64,000 nt of DNA from Kumtagia sp044326205 (GTDB lineage Bacteria > Pseudomonadota > Alphaproteobacteria > Rhizobiales > Rhizobiaceae): the NCBI RefSeq assembly GCF_044326205.1, contig NZ_JBIRCY010000039.1:1-64000 (forward strand), read 5' to 3'. Made by a program: the position numbers and the translations under genes. Below are positions 26,145-35,208 of the stretch, in pieces. How positions within the stretch are numbered: position 1 is the first letter of the stretch; each line of letters opens with the position of its first letter. The notes below the pieces were generated by a model. That model searched no databases. It was not told the DNA's origin and was given only the letters and a program-made list of their open reading frames with translations.

Positions 26145-27752
26145 TCAATCCTGCAAGACGCCACCGGCCTCGGCCATGGCCTCGGTGGTGTCGACATCGA
26201 CAAAAGCCCCCTGCCCGATCTCGACATCGATCACCCCGGCCGACCCGGACTCGATCACGTGACGCGCGCCGACATCGCCTTCCAGTCTCAGCACGTCCGC
26301 GAACACCGATCGCGGCAGGATGACCGGGTTGCCGCGCTTTCCGTCATGCGAAGCGCGCACCACCTGCTGGCCACCCGAAGCGACGAAACTCGCGACCAGC
26401 CTGTCCAACTCGCGAGCGGAAACTTCCGGCATGTCGCCCAGCACGATCAGGGCGCCGGCCGCGCTAGACGGCAGGCTGGCGATGCCGGTCCTCAGCGAGC
26501 TTGCCAGGCCGCTGGCGAAATCGGGATTATCGGCAAAACGCACGTCGAGGCCATCCAGCGCGGCGCGGATACGTTCCGCCTGATGACCGGTGACGACAGT
26601 GACAGACCGCGCCTTGCTGGCCAGCGCGGCGGCAACGACACGCCGGATCAGCGGCTCGCCGCCAAAGCGCGCAAGCAGTTTGTTCGGGCCGCCCATGCGG
26701 GTCGAGCGGCCGGCGGCCAGCACCACGGCATGCACCGCATCGCCATTCGGGCGGCGTGCCTCGCGCGGCTGCGGCCGGGTCGGGATTTCCATCAGCAGTC
26801 CGCCGACACCCATGCCGGCGATGTCCCGCGCGGTGACGTCCAGTCCGGCCAGCAGGCGATCCAGAACCCAATCAAAACCGTTTTCCTTGGGACTGCGGGC
26901 GCAGCCCGGCGCGCCGATCACCGTCTTGCCGCCGATCCGGCCCAGCACCATCAGATTGCCGGGATCGACCGGCATGCCGGCCCGCACCACCTCGCCGCCC
27001 GCCGCCCGGATCGCAGCCGGGATCACATCGTCAAAATCGCACATGGCGGAAGCGCCGAAGACGATCGCCATGTCGCTACCGCCAAGCACCTGCGCGATGG
27101 CCTTTGCCACATGCGTCGCATCATGAGGAATCCGCCTCTCGCCGACAACCACGCTGCCGGAGCGCTCCAGCCGGTCCTCGGTGATACGCGTCGTCTTGGC
27201 GACCACGCTGTCCTTCAGGCCGGGCAGCATGGTGTGGACCAGCCCGACCTTCAGCGCGGCGAAAAGGTGGACCTCGAAAAGAGATCGGGTTTTCAGAATC
27301 CCACAGGCGGCATCCACGAGATGCCCGGCAATCGCGAACGGGATGATCTTCACCGTCGCGACCATCTGGCCGCGCTCCACCGCCGCCTTGTCGGCCAGCG
27401 TGGCGATGGTGATCGCCGGGTCGATGGCGTTGATGGCATCGACCGTCGCGGCATCGACGGTGAACACGCCGGCAGCGGCCGCATGCAGGTTGACGCGGCC
27501 AGTCGAGGCCGGCTTCACGTCGACATTGCGCGACCGGATCGCGGCGGCGATGCGTGTCGCGGCTACGTCCTCGTCGAGATCGCCGGGTTCGAGCACAGCG
27601 GCGATGACCTGCCCGACGCCGGCGGCGCCGAGCAGCGCGATGTCGTCAGCTGAAATCCGATGCGCCTTCGGAAAGCGCTTTTCGCCGGCATGCACCGCAT
27701 GCGCCAGCAGCGCGCCTTCGGCGTCGGCTATCCTCACCGGCCCGAACTTCAC
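26145..27752 (-). CDS. Molybdopterin-binding / molybdenum cofactor cytidylyltransferase fusion (MocA-like)
   Basis: This is a 535-aa two-domain protein. Residues about 1-335 form a MoeA/MogA-like molybdopterin-binding region (TLADKAAVERGQMVATVKIIPFA, then VFGASAMCDFDDVIP and GRIGGKTVIGAPGCARSPKENGFDWVLDRL). Residues about 345-535 form a MobA-like nucleotidyltransferase (VVLAAGRSTRMGGPNKLLARFGGEPL, LIVLGDMPEVSARELDRL, GKRGNPVILPR). Such fusions attach CMP to molybdopterin for xanthine-dehydrogenase or CO-dehydrogenase type enzymes. The gene overlaps the XdhC gene ahead by 4 bp and ends the operon. Confidence 0.9.
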   Translation of the reverse strand: MKFGPVRIADAEGALLAHAVHAGEKRFPKAHRISADDIALLGAAGVGQVIAAVLEPGDLDEDVAATRIAAAIRSRNVDVKPASTGRVNLHAAAAGVFTVDAATVDAINAIDPAITIATLADKAAVERGQMVATVKIIPFAIAGHLVDAACGILKTRSLFEVHLFAALKVGLVHTMLPGLKDSVVAKTTRITEDRLERSGSVVVGERRIPHDATHVAKAIAQVLGGSDMAIVFGASAMCDFDDVIPAAIRAAGGEVVRAGMPVDPGNLMVLGRIGGKTVIGAPGCARSPKENGFDWVLDRLLAGLDVTARDIAGMGVGGLLMEIPTRPQPREARRPNGDAVHAVVLAAGRSTRMGGPNKLLARFGGEPLIRRVVAAALASKARSVTVVTGHQAERIRAALDGLDVRFADNPDFASGLASSLRTGIASLPSSAAGALIVLGDMPEVSARELDRLVASFVASGGQQVVRASHDGKRGNPVILPRSVFADVLRLEGDVGARHVIESGSAGVIDVEIGQGAFVDVDTTEAMAEAGGVLQD

Positions 27753-28459
27753 GCCGCCCTACCCTTCTCGACGCTGCCCAGCCCGCGCGACCGGAACACC
27801 TGGATCACCTCAGCCAGGATGGCGACGGCGATCTCCTGCGGACTGATCGCGCCGATGTCGAGGCCGATTGGCGCATGGACACGCGCAATCTGTTCGTCGC
27901 TGGCGCCGGCTTCCAGCAGGCGTTGGACACGTGCGGCATGCGTCTTGCGGCTGCCGAGCGCACCGACATAAAAACAGCCGGCATCGAGCGCCGCCTTCAG
28001 CGCAAAATCGTCGATCTTCGGGTCGTGCGTGACGGCGGCCAATGCGCAGTAGGGATCGAGCGGCCGTGCGGAAAACACCGGTTCCGGCCAGTCGGCGTGC
28101 AGCGGCACGTCGGGAAATCGCTCGGGCGTGGCGAAGGCGGTGCGCGGGTCGATGATTTCCATGTCGAAGCCGGCAACCTTCGCCATCGGCGCCAGCGACT
28201 GGCTGATATGCACGGCACCGATCACCACCAGCCGCGGTTTTGGCAGCGCCACCATCAGGAAATAGGCAACGCCATCGACGGTCACGCTGGTCGATACGCC
28301 GGTGCGGAACGCCTTCTTCACCGCCTCGCCGAGTTCGCCGGGGATGGTGTCGCCTTCGCGGATGATGCGGTCGGTATCGCTCTTCAGTTCGGTGAGCAGG
28401 ATCGCCGCGCGGCGGTTGCGGCGTTCCCTGTTGAGGGCCTTCAGCGACAACAGGTCCAT
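27749..28459 (-). CDS. XdhC-family molybdenum hydroxylase maturation factor, Rossmann half (CoxF-like)
   Basis: This 236-aa protein carries the C-terminal Rossmann part of XdhC (PRLVVIGAVHISQSLAPMAKVAGFDMEIIDPRTAFATPERFP and YVGALGSRKTHAARVQRL, IGLDIGAISPQEIAVAILAEV). XdhC proteins protect and sulfurate the Mo cofactor before it enters the hydroxylase. The N-terminal XdhC half is encoded by the small gene 3 bp upstream, so the family is split here as in coxF/coxI-type clusters. Confidence 0.9.
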   Translation of the reverse strand: MDLLSLKALNRERRNRRAAILLTELKSDTDRIIREGDTIPGELGEAVKKAFRTGVSTSVTVDGVAYFLMVALPKPRLVVIGAVHISQSLAPMAKVAGFDMEIIDPRTAFATPERFPDVPLHADWPEPVFSARPLDPYCALAAVTHDPKIDDFALKAALDAGCFYVGALGSRKTHAARVQRLLEAGASDEQIARVHAPIGLDIGAISPQEIAVAILAEVIQVFRSRGLGSVEKGRAA

Positions 28460-28462
28460 CGC

Positions 28463-28798
28463 TCAGCTCAGTTTCTCGACATAAACTTTGATGCGGCCGC
28501 CGCAGGACAGGCCCACCCGCCAGGCGGTCTCGTCGGCGACACCAAACTCCAGCATGCGCGCCTTGCCGTCGCCGATCACGTCCATCGCCTCGGTCACCAC
28601 CGCGCCCTCGACGCAGCCGCCGGACACCGACCCATGAAAGTTGCCGTCGGCGTCGATGACAAGATGGCTGCCGACCGGTCGCGGCGCGGAGCCCCATGTC
28701 TCGATAACGGTGGCGATGGCGACATCACGGCCGCTGTCCATCCATTCTTCCGCGATCGCCAGCGGGTCACGGCTTTCGTCGAGCGTAGTGAGTGACAT
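28463..28798 (-). CDS. XdhC-family N-terminal protein (CoxI-like)
   Basis: This 111-aa protein matches the XdhC/CoxI N-terminal domain: ATVIETWGSAPRPVGSHLVI, GSVSGGCVEGAVV and WRVGLSCGGRIKVYVE. The conserved cysteines in GGCVEG and SCGG are present. ATG 28798 is used; a longer upstream frame runs into the CoxE gene. It works with the adjacent Rossmann-domain partner. Confidence 0.9.
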   Translation of the reverse strand: MSLTTLDESRDPLAIAEEWMDSGRDVAIATVIETWGSAPRPVGSHLVIDADGNFHGSVSGGCVEGAVVTEAMDVIGDGKARMLEFGVADETAWRVGLSCGGRIKVYVEKLS

Positions 28799-28821
28799 AT
28801 GCTCTTCTCCTCGTCTCCCGG

Positions 28822-30072
28822 TCAGGCCGCACGCTTCTCGGGCGGCGCCATGAACCGGCGTGGATCGACGCCGCCCCTGGGATGTTTGCCCAGCGAGGCG
28901 CAAAGATCGGCTAGCGCGTTCAGATTGTGCACCGGCCGGAATTCGTCGACATGCGGCAGCATGGCCCGCACGCCGCGCGCCCGCGCCTCGAAACCGTTGA
29001 AGCGCAGCAGCGGGTTCATCCAGATCAGCCGCCGGCAGGATTTTTGCAGCCGCTCCATCTCGGCCTCCAGTTCGCCGACATCGTCGCGCTCCAGCCCGTC
29101 GGTGATCAGCAGCACCACCGCCCCCTGCCCCAGCACGCGGCGCGACCATTTTCGGTTGAATTCGTGCAGCGTGTCGCCGATACGCGTGCCGCCCGACCAG
29201 TCCTTTACCGCCGCCGAGCAATCGGCGAGCGCCGCGTCTGGGTCGCGGTGGCGCATCTGCCGGGTCAGATTGGTCAGCCGCGTACCGAAGACGAAGGCGT
29301 GCACGCGCCGCCGCTTCTCGCTCAGCGCATGCAGGAAATGCAGGAAGACGCGGGTGTACTGGCTCATCGAACCGGAAATGTCGGCCAGCACCACCAGCGG
29401 CGGATGAATTTCACGCTGCGAGCGGAATCTTGGCAGGATCACCTCGCCGCCGGTGCGTGCCGAAGAGCGCATCATGGCGCGCGGATCGATCTTTTTGCCG
29501 CGCGGATCGGCCTTGAAGCGGCGGGTGGCGACCATGTCGAAGGGCAGCCGAAGTGCCGCGATCTCGCGCCGCGCCTCGCCGAGTTCCGCCGCCGTCATCT
29601 GAGCGAAATCCTTGCCGCGCAGCACCTCGCTTCCCGACACCGTGAAGCGGGCGTCTACCTCGATCTCCGGAATCTCGCGCGGCGGCTGCCGGTTCTGCTG
29701 GCCTTCGAACATCGCCTGGCTGACCCGGCTTTCGGCGGCGCGCGGCTTCTGCTTCTCGCGCTGGTCGAGCGCGACCGGCGAAAACATGGCAAGCAGTTTT
29801 TCGATCAGCTCGCGCGACTTCCAGAACAGGCGGAACGCCTCGTCGAATACGGCGTGGTCCTCATGGCGCGTCACCAGCACGGCGTGCAGCGTCCAATAAA
29901 AGTCGTCGCGGCTGCCGATGCCGGCCGCCAGCACCGCCTCGATCGCATCCTTGACCGAGGCCGGCCCCACGCGCATGCCCGCCTTGCGCAGGGCGCGGGC
30001 GAAATAAACGATGTTGTCGGCAAGCCGGCCGTCGGCGGAAACGACTTTCCGGTCTGAGCGGAAAGTGTCCAT
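28822..30072 (-). CDS. CoxE-like von Willebrand factor A protein
   Basis: This 416-aa protein has a VWA domain in its C-terminal half with a MIDAS motif (VVLADISGSMSQYTRVFLHFL), a TRLTNLTRQMRHRDPDAAL segment and WSGGTRIGDTLHEF, all typical of CoxE. CoxE partners the MoxR-type ATPase CoxD in maturing the bimetallic site of CO dehydrogenase-like hydroxylases. It starts 4 bp after the MoxR gene ends, so the two are co-translated. Confidence 0.9.
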   Translation of the reverse strand: MDTFRSDRKVVSADGRLADNIVYFARALRKAGMRVGPASVKDAIEAVLAAGIGSRDDFYWTLHAVLVTRHEDHAVFDEAFRLFWKSRELIEKLLAMFSPVALDQREKQKPRAAESRVSQAMFEGQQNRQPPREIPEIEVDARFTVSGSEVLRGKDFAQMTAAELGEARREIAALRLPFDMVATRRFKADPRGKKIDPRAMMRSSARTGGEVILPRFRSQREIHPPLVVLADISGSMSQYTRVFLHFLHALSEKRRRVHAFVFGTRLTNLTRQMRHRDPDAALADCSAAVKDWSGGTRIGDTLHEFNRKWSRRVLGQGAVVLLITDGLERDDVGELEAEMERLQKSCRRLIWMNPLLRFNGFEARARGVRAMLPHVDEFRPVHNLNALADLCASLGKHPRGGVDPRRFMAPPEKRAA

Positions 30073-30076
30073 CCTT

Positions 30077-31006
30077 CTACTCCGCCGCCGCGAGCTCCGC
30101 CTTGACCTCTTTCAGGAGGCGGCGGCCCTCGCCCTGCTCGATGCACGCGATGTCGTCCTGATATTTCAGCAGCACGCCGATCGTGTCGGACACGGTTTCC
30201 GGATCGAGCGCGACTTTGTCGAGCTCGGTCAGCGCCCCGGCCCAGTCGATCGTCTCGGCGACGCCGGGAACCTTGAACAGCTCGATCTCGCGCAGTTTCT
30301 GCACGAATTTCACCACTTCGGCCGACAGCCGGCGGTTTGCCTGCGGCACTTTTCGTGACACGATCTCAAGTTCGCGCACGGCGTTGGGATAGTCGACCCA
30401 GTGATAGAGGCAGCGCCGCTTCAGCGCGTCGTGGATCTCGCGCGTGCGGTTGGTGGTGATGATGACGATCGGCGGCTCCTCCGCCTTGATCGTGCCGAGT
30501 TCCGGCACGGTCACCTGGAAGTCGGCGAGGATTTCCAGCAGGAACGCTTCAAAAGCTTCGTCCGTGCGGTCGAGTTCGTCGATCAAAAACACCGGCGCCG
30601 ATCCGGCCTTGCCTTCCAGCGCCTGCAGCACCGGCCGGCGGATCAGGTATTTTTCGGAAAAGACGTTCTTTTCCATCGCCCGCCGGTCGACCGTCCCTTC
30701 CGCCTCTTCCATGCGGATCTCGATCATCTGCGCGGCATAGTTCCACTCATAGACCGCCGACGATACGTCGAGGCCCTCGTAGCATTGCAGCCTAATCAGC
30801 GGCCGGCCGAGCGCCGTCGCCAGCACCTTGGCGATCTCGGTCTTCCCAACTCCGGCCTCGCCTTCGAGGAACAGCGGCCGTTTCATGCGCAGCGCCAGGA
30901 ACAGCACCGTCGCCAGCGCCCGGTCGGCGACATAGTCCGCGCCCGACAGAAGTTTCAGCGTCGCGTCGATCGACTGCGGCAGCGGAATGGATTTTGCGTC
31001 GGTCAT
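30077..31006 (-). CDS. MoxR-type AAA+ ATPase (CoxD-like)
   Basis: This 309-aa MoxR ATPase has Walker A GEAGVGKTE, Walker B VFLIDELDRTDEAFEAFLLEILAD, a sensor region PPIVIITTNRTREIHDALKRRCL and a C-terminal lid. MoxR/VWA pairs act as chaperones that insert or remodel metal cofactors. With the XdhC and MocA genes behind it, the likely client is a molybdenum hydroxylase, but none is encoded nearby. This is the first gene of the operon. Confidence 0.93.
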   Translation of the reverse strand: MTDAKSIPLPQSIDATLKLLSGADYVADRALATVLFLALRMKRPLFLEGEAGVGKTEIAKVLATALGRPLIRLQCYEGLDVSSAVYEWNYAAQMIEIRMEEAEGTVDRRAMEKNVFSEKYLIRRPVLQALEGKAGSAPVFLIDELDRTDEAFEAFLLEILADFQVTVPELGTIKAEEPPIVIITTNRTREIHDALKRRCLYHWVDYPNAVRELEIVSRKVPQANRRLSAEVVKFVQKLREIELFKVPGVAETIDWAGALTELDKVALDPETVSDTIGVLLKYQDDIACIEQGEGRRLLKEVKAELAAAE

Positions 31007-31021
31007 GGGGTCTCCACGCGC

Positions 31022-31516
31022 CTACAGCACCCGATAGCGCCGGTCGTGGTAAAGCAGCGGCTCAAGGCTATCGCCGATGCGGATGCCTGTCACCTTGCCA
31101 AAAAGGATACGATGGGTGGCCATGTCCTTGGATTCGAAGAGTTCGCAATCGAACACCGCCATGGCGTCCACCAGCGTCGGCGCGCCCGACGCAATCGTGT
31201 TCCAGCGGCCGAGCGCGAAGCGCTCCGCAGCCGGCAGGCCGGTCGCCCCGGAAAACGCCACGGCCAGCGCCTCATGCGCCGGCGTCAGCGTGTTCAGCGC
31301 GAAACGCCCGTTCTTCACGAACGCCTCGTTCTTTTCATTCTCGCGGTTTATGCAGACGAGAATCATCGGCGGGGCGTCGGAGACCGAGCAGGCGGCGATG
31401 ACGGTCGCGCCGCGCAGGCCCGCCTCGCCATCGGTGGTGACCACATGCACCGCGCCCGCGAAACGCGCCATCGCGTCGCGGTAGGTCTGCGGCTCGACGT
31501 CGCTTTTCTTGAGCAC
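31022..31516 (-). CDS. Flavin reductase (RutF/HpaC-like)
   Basis: This 164-aa protein belongs to the FMN-binding flavin reductase family: MARFAGAVHVVTTDGEAGLRGATVIAACSVSDAPPMILVCINRE, NGRFALNTL and the C-terminal LLYHDRRYRVL. Such enzymes supply reduced FMN to a monooxygenase such as RutA or HpaB; no oxygenase component is next to it. GTG 31516 (after GGGAACGCCGG) gives the normal family length; an ATG at 31573 is an alternative. It reads in the same direction as the Cox/Xdh genes, 15 bp ahead of the MoxR gene. Confidence 0.82.
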   Translation of the reverse strand: MLKKSDVEPQTYRDAMARFAGAVHVVTTDGEAGLRGATVIAACSVSDAPPMILVCINRENEKNEAFVKNGRFALNTLTPAHEALAVAFSGATGLPAAERFALGRWNTIASGAPTLVDAMAVFDCELFESKDMATHRILFGKVTGIRIGDSLEPLLYHDRRYRVL

Positions 31517-31699
31517 CCGGCGTTCCCGATCTGGAGGACAGCTCGCTATATATGGGGAGACACGGCGCGCCACAAGAAACCGCTGATCTGGCCATCCGAA
31601 ATCGCCTGTTGCGCCAGCGGGATGACGCCGTTACGAGTTTGCCCGGACGCGCGCCGCTACGACGCGCACAAACCGGCTTCGAAAGGACGGCACGCGGGC

Positions 31700-32755
31700 A
31701 TGCAGTTCGCCAAGGCAGCGACCGCGCTTATGGCCCTGTCTCTGGCAGTATTTCCGGCGTATGCAGAGGCGCTCAAGCTGGGCCTTGCCGCGCCGCTCAG
31801 CGGCTCTTCGGAACTGCTCGGCCGGCAGGTGCTGAACGGCGCACGGGCGGCCGCTGGAGATACGGCTCTCGAGATCGCGGACGATGCCTGCACCGCCGAA
31901 GGCGGCGCGGCCGCAGCCCGCCGCTTCGTCGAGGCCGGGGTGAGAATCGCGGTCGGTTTCCTCTGCACCGAATCGATCGAGGCGGCGCTGCCGATCCTGA
32001 AGGACGCCGGCATCCCGACGATCACGCCCGGCGTGCGCACCGACAGCCTGACCGACCGCCGCGAAAAGACGGGATGGCTGGTCTATCGGCTGGCGCCACG
32101 CGCCGACGGCGAGGAAAACGCCATCGGCACGCTGCTGGTCACGCTGTGGCGCGACAGCCTGTTCGCGGTGGTCGACGACGGCACGATCTACGGCCGCGAC
32201 CTTGCCGAGAATTTTCGCGCGGCGGCCGGAAACCGGGGGCTGAAGCCGGTCTTCGTCGACACCTATCGCCCGCAGATGGAAAACCAGATCGGCCTGGCCG
32301 GCCGGCTGCGCAAGGCGGGCGCGGCCAACGTCTTCGTCGGCGGCGACCGCGACGACATCGCGATCATGACCCGCGACGCCGCAGGTCTCGGCGCACGACT
32401 GACCTTTGCCGGCGGCGAAACCTTGCGCTCGGCGTCCAATGGCGTGCCGCTCGCACCGGGCACGCTGATGGTCGGCCTGCCGGAATGGGCCGATGTCGCC
32501 GATCCGGCGGCGCTGCAGACGCTGGCGGAGCGGCACATCGCCCCGGAAGGCTATGTGCTGCCGGCCTATGCCGCGATGCAGGTGGCAATCGCCGCCGCAG
32601 GCGCCGGGCAGGATTCGGGCACACCGCGCCTCGCCGGCCCTTATCCCACGGCGCTGGGGGAAATCCGCTTCGATTCGAAGGGCGACCTCGCGGCGAGCCC
32701 CTACCGGATTTTCCGCTATGACGGCGCGCGGTTCGTGCCGCTGGAGAGCCAATGA
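31700..32755 (+). CDS. Periplasmic branched-chain amino acid-type binding protein
   Basis: This 351-aa protein has a signal peptide (MQFAKAATALMALSLAVFPAYAEA) and a Leu/Ile/Val-binding (Peripla_BP_6) fold: LKLGLAAPLSGSSELLGRQVLNGARAA, IPTITPGVRTDSL and the GTIYGRDLAENFRAAAGNRGLK second lobe. Binding-protein genes of this class normally sit with permease and ATPase genes; none are here, so it is an orphan. Its stop overlaps the P1 peptidase start by ATGA. The long in-frame extension upstream (to 30401) is antisense to the MoxR and reductase genes and is rejected. Confidence 0.88.
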   Translation: MQFAKAATALMALSLAVFPAYAEALKLGLAAPLSGSSELLGRQVLNGARAAAGDTALEIADDACTAEGGAAAARRFVEAGVRIAVGFLCTESIEAALPILKDAGIPTITPGVRTDSLTDRREKTGWLVYRLAPRADGEENAIGTLLVTLWRDSLFAVVDDGTIYGRDLAENFRAAAGNRGLKPVFVDTYRPQMENQIGLAGRLRKAGAANVFVGGDRDDIAIMTRDAAGLGARLTFAGGETLRSASNGVPLAPGTLMVGLPEWADVADPAALQTLAERHIAPEGYVLPAYAAMQVAIAAAGAGQDSGTPRLAGPYPTALGEIRFDSKGDLAASPYRIFRYDGARFVPLESQ

Positions 32756-33750
32756 GTTTTCGCGCCGGCTCGAAAAACCTGATCACCGACGTCGCGGGCC
32801 TCAGGGTCGGCAACGCGGCGGATGCGCGGCTGAAGTCCGGGACGACGGTCGTCGTCTGCGACGAACCAGCGGTGGCCGGTGTGCAGGTGCTGGGCGGCGC
32901 GCCGGGCACGCGCGAGACCGACCTGCTGGAGCCGCACAATTCGGTCCAGTCGGTCAACGCCATCGTGCTCTCCGGCGGATCGGCCTTCGGCCTCGACGCC
33001 GCTTCAGGCGTGCAGGCGGCCTTGCGCGAGCAAGGCGTCGGCTTCGAGGTGCGCGGCCTGCGCATACCGATCGTGCCTGCCGCGATCCTGTTCGACCTGA
33101 CCAATGGCGGCGACAAGGACTGGGGCCTGCATCCGCCCTATCGCGAACTCGGCTACGAGGCCGCCAAGGCCGCGGCCACCGATTTCGCCATCGGCACCAA
33201 GGGCGCCGGGACCGGCGCTCTGACCTTCGGCATGAAGGGCGGCCTTGGTTCCGCCTCGACCGTCATGCCCGACGGCACGGTGCTGGGCGCGCTGGCGGCG
33301 GTCAACGCCACGGGGTCGGTGACGGTCGGCGGGACACGTCACTTCTGGGCGGCGCCCTTCGAGATCGGCGACGAGTTCGGCGGCCTCGGCTACCCCTCGC
33401 CGCTGCCAGCCGACGCCAGCGACATCAAGCTGAAATTCCGCGACCAGGGCGCCAACACGACGATCGCGGTGATCGCCACGGACGCGGTGCTCTCCAAGGC
33501 GCAGGCGAAACGGCTGGCGATGGCCGCGCATGACGGTTTTGCCCGCGCCATCTGGCCGGCGCACACACCCGCCGACGGCGACCTGATCTTTTCGCTGGCG
33601 ACCGGCCGCAGCGGCCTCGCACCGGCGCCGGACGCCGCAATCGATCTCTATGCCGCGGCCGGCGCGACCATGGCCCGCGCGATTGCGCGCGGCATCTATG
33701 CGGCATCGCCGGCCGAGGGCGACCTGTTCCCGGTCTGGTCGGCGGGGTGA
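32752..33750 (+). CDS. P1-family (DmpA/S58) peptidase
   Basis: This 332-aa Ntn-type aminopeptidase of the DmpA/P1 family begins NLITDVAGLRVGNAADARLKSGTTVV, then LSGGSAFGLDAASGV and GTGALTFGMKGGLGSAS. The nucleophile is likely Thr236 or Thr237 in GANTTIAVIATDAVLSK, where self-cleavage would occur. Family members release D- or beta-amino acids or act on small cyclic peptides. It is translationally coupled to the binding protein ahead of it, suggesting uptake and breakdown of an amino-acid derivative. No signal peptide is visible. Confidence 0.88.
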   Translation: MSFRAGSKNLITDVAGLRVGNAADARLKSGTTVVVCDEPAVAGVQVLGGAPGTRETDLLEPHNSVQSVNAIVLSGGSAFGLDAASGVQAALREQGVGFEVRGLRIPIVPAAILFDLTNGGDKDWGLHPPYRELGYEAAKAAATDFAIGTKGAGTGALTFGMKGGLGSASTVMPDGTVLGALAAVNATGSVTVGGTRHFWAAPFEIGDEFGGLGYPSPLPADASDIKLKFRDQGANTTIAVIATDAVLSKAQAKRLAMAAHDGFARAIWPAHTPADGDLIFSLATGRSGLAPAPDAAIDLYAAAGATMARAIARGIYAASPAEGDLFPVWSAG

Positions 33751-33870
33751 ACGCCGGAGCGACCTGGCCCAACCCGGTCGAAGGCGATGGAAGACCGATC
33801 CATCACAAGACGTTAAGACCTCTTGGCGATAGAGTGCCTTTTGCGACACGCCCTCTTTGGTGGAACGCCA

Positions 33871-34608
33871 ATGCGACTGCTGCTTCTCGCTAGTCTCCTT
33901 GCCATGACAGTGCTTGCCGCGCCCGCAAGCGCAACTGCCGGCGATGCGGCCGAACTCAATATGCTGGGCTTCAGCGCCGATGGCGGCATTTTTGCCTTCG
34001 AGGAATATGGCATCCAGGACGGCTCGGGATTTGCCTACGCCAACCGTTATTACATCGACACGGCAAAGGACACCTTCGTTCCCGGCTCGCCGATCCGCAT
34101 CCAGCCGCAAAGCGAGGATCCGTCGGTGGAAGACGTCCGCGCCGAGGCGCGCAAGAAGGGCGAAGCGATCGTTTCCGACGCAGAACTTGCCAAACATCCG
34201 GGCTACACGGCGGCGATAAACCCGGTGTCGGAACTGTCGGCCGATCCGTTCCGCGTCGTCGCCAATTCCAGGCCGCTCTATCCGCAGCCGAGCGACCCGA
34301 TGGAATTCCGGCTGGAGGAGCTTGAGGGCGTCAAGCCGGGCATCAAGTGCGAGGACTGGCAGGAAATCAGGGGTTTCCGCCTCCTGAAGGTCGATGTGCG
34401 TCCCGGCGGCGCGACAAAAATCCTGCATGAGGACAAGCAGATTCCGGCGAGCCGTGGCTGCCCGCTTGGCTACCGCATCGGCGCCGTCCGATCGTATTTT
34501 CCGGACGGCGGATCGCATATCGCGGTTGTGGTGCTTGCGGTGCGCTCCTTCGGCTTCGAAGGTCCGGACTATCGCTGGCTCGCCGTTTCAACCACGATCG
34601 GGGACTGA
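33871..34608 (+). CDS. DUF2259 predicted secreted protein
   Basis: This 245-aa protein with signal peptide (MRLLLLASLLAMTVLAAPASAT) matches DUF2259: ELNMLGFSADGGIFAFEEYGIQDGSGFAYANRYYIDT near the start and PDGGSHIAVVVLAVRSFGFEGPDYRWLAVS at the end. The function is unknown. ATG 33871 is preferred because the signal peptide then begins at residue 1; an in-frame start at 33823 adds 16 unsupported residues. A membrane protein starts 6 bp after its stop. Confidence 0.87.
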   Translation: MRLLLLASLLAMTVLAAPASATAGDAAELNMLGFSADGGIFAFEEYGIQDGSGFAYANRYYIDTAKDTFVPGSPIRIQPQSEDPSVEDVRAEARKKGEAIVSDAELAKHPGYTAAINPVSELSADPFRVVANSRPLYPQPSDPMEFRLEELEGVKPGIKCEDWQEIRGFRLLKVDVRPGGATKILHEDKQIPASRGCPLGYRIGAVRSYFPDGGSHIAVVVLAVRSFGFEGPDYRWLAVSTTIGD

Positions 34609-34614
34609 GAGAGC

Positions 34615-35151
34615 GTGTCCGTCGCCCCCGTCATTGCCGAAACCGGCGCGCCGAAGACCGGCCTGACGGCGCGGTTGCGGCTGGCATTTCCCACATGGCG
34701 GGTTGCGGTGCTGGGTGCGCTGTTCTGGGCCGGCACAATGGCTGCCAGCGCGTCGATCAACCTGTTGATCGACGGTTGGCAGACCGGCGCGAATATCGCC
34801 GATGTCGCCGTGGTCTTCGCCATCGGCGCGGCCATAGCCTTTCCACTGAGCTACGCCATGGCCAGCCTTCTCGCGGCAGGCCGGGGCTGGGAAACGCGGC
34901 TGGCGGCAGCCTTCCTCTGCTTCACGGTCGGCACGGTCGGCATCACCTCGGCGCTCTACGCCCTGGACTACCGCCAGTATTACTCCCAATCGCACTCCCA
35001 TGCCTTTTCGGTGACGTGGATGTTCCAGTTCGCCTTCACCACCGCCGGCGCGCTGATCCAGTTCGCCGCCACCGGGGTCCGGCTGTATTTTCCCGTTGGT
35101 TTTGTCGCGCTCGCGGCCGTATCGGTGTGGTTCGCACGCCGCGCGCGTTGA
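34615..35151 (+). CDS. Polytopic membrane protein of unknown function
   Basis: This 178-aa protein has about four predicted transmembrane helices (ADVAVVFAIGAAIAFPLSYAM, LAAAFLCFTVGTVGITSALY, VTWMFQFAFTTAGALIQFA, LYFPVGFVALAAVSVWFA). The start is GTG at 34615 in GACTGAGAGAGC context, 6 bp after the DUF2259 gene, so the pair is probably one operon. No family recognised. Confidence 0.7.
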   Translation: MSVAPVIAETGAPKTGLTARLRLAFPTWRVAVLGALFWAGTMAASASINLLIDGWQTGANIADVAVVFAIGAAIAFPLSYAMASLLAAGRGWETRLAAAFLCFTVGTVGITSALYALDYRQYYSQSHSHAFSVTWMFQFAFTTAGALIQFAATGVRLYFPVGFVALAAVSVWFARRAR

Positions 35152-35208
35152 GAAGCAGGCCGGCGTCTGTTAGGACGCGACAAGCTTCTTCGATATCAGG
35201 ACGGAACG

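Noticed and set aside
30401..31699. Long upstream extension of the binding-protein gene (total 784 aa)
   Set aside because: It is antisense to the MoxR and flavin reductase genes; the signal peptide begins at 31700.
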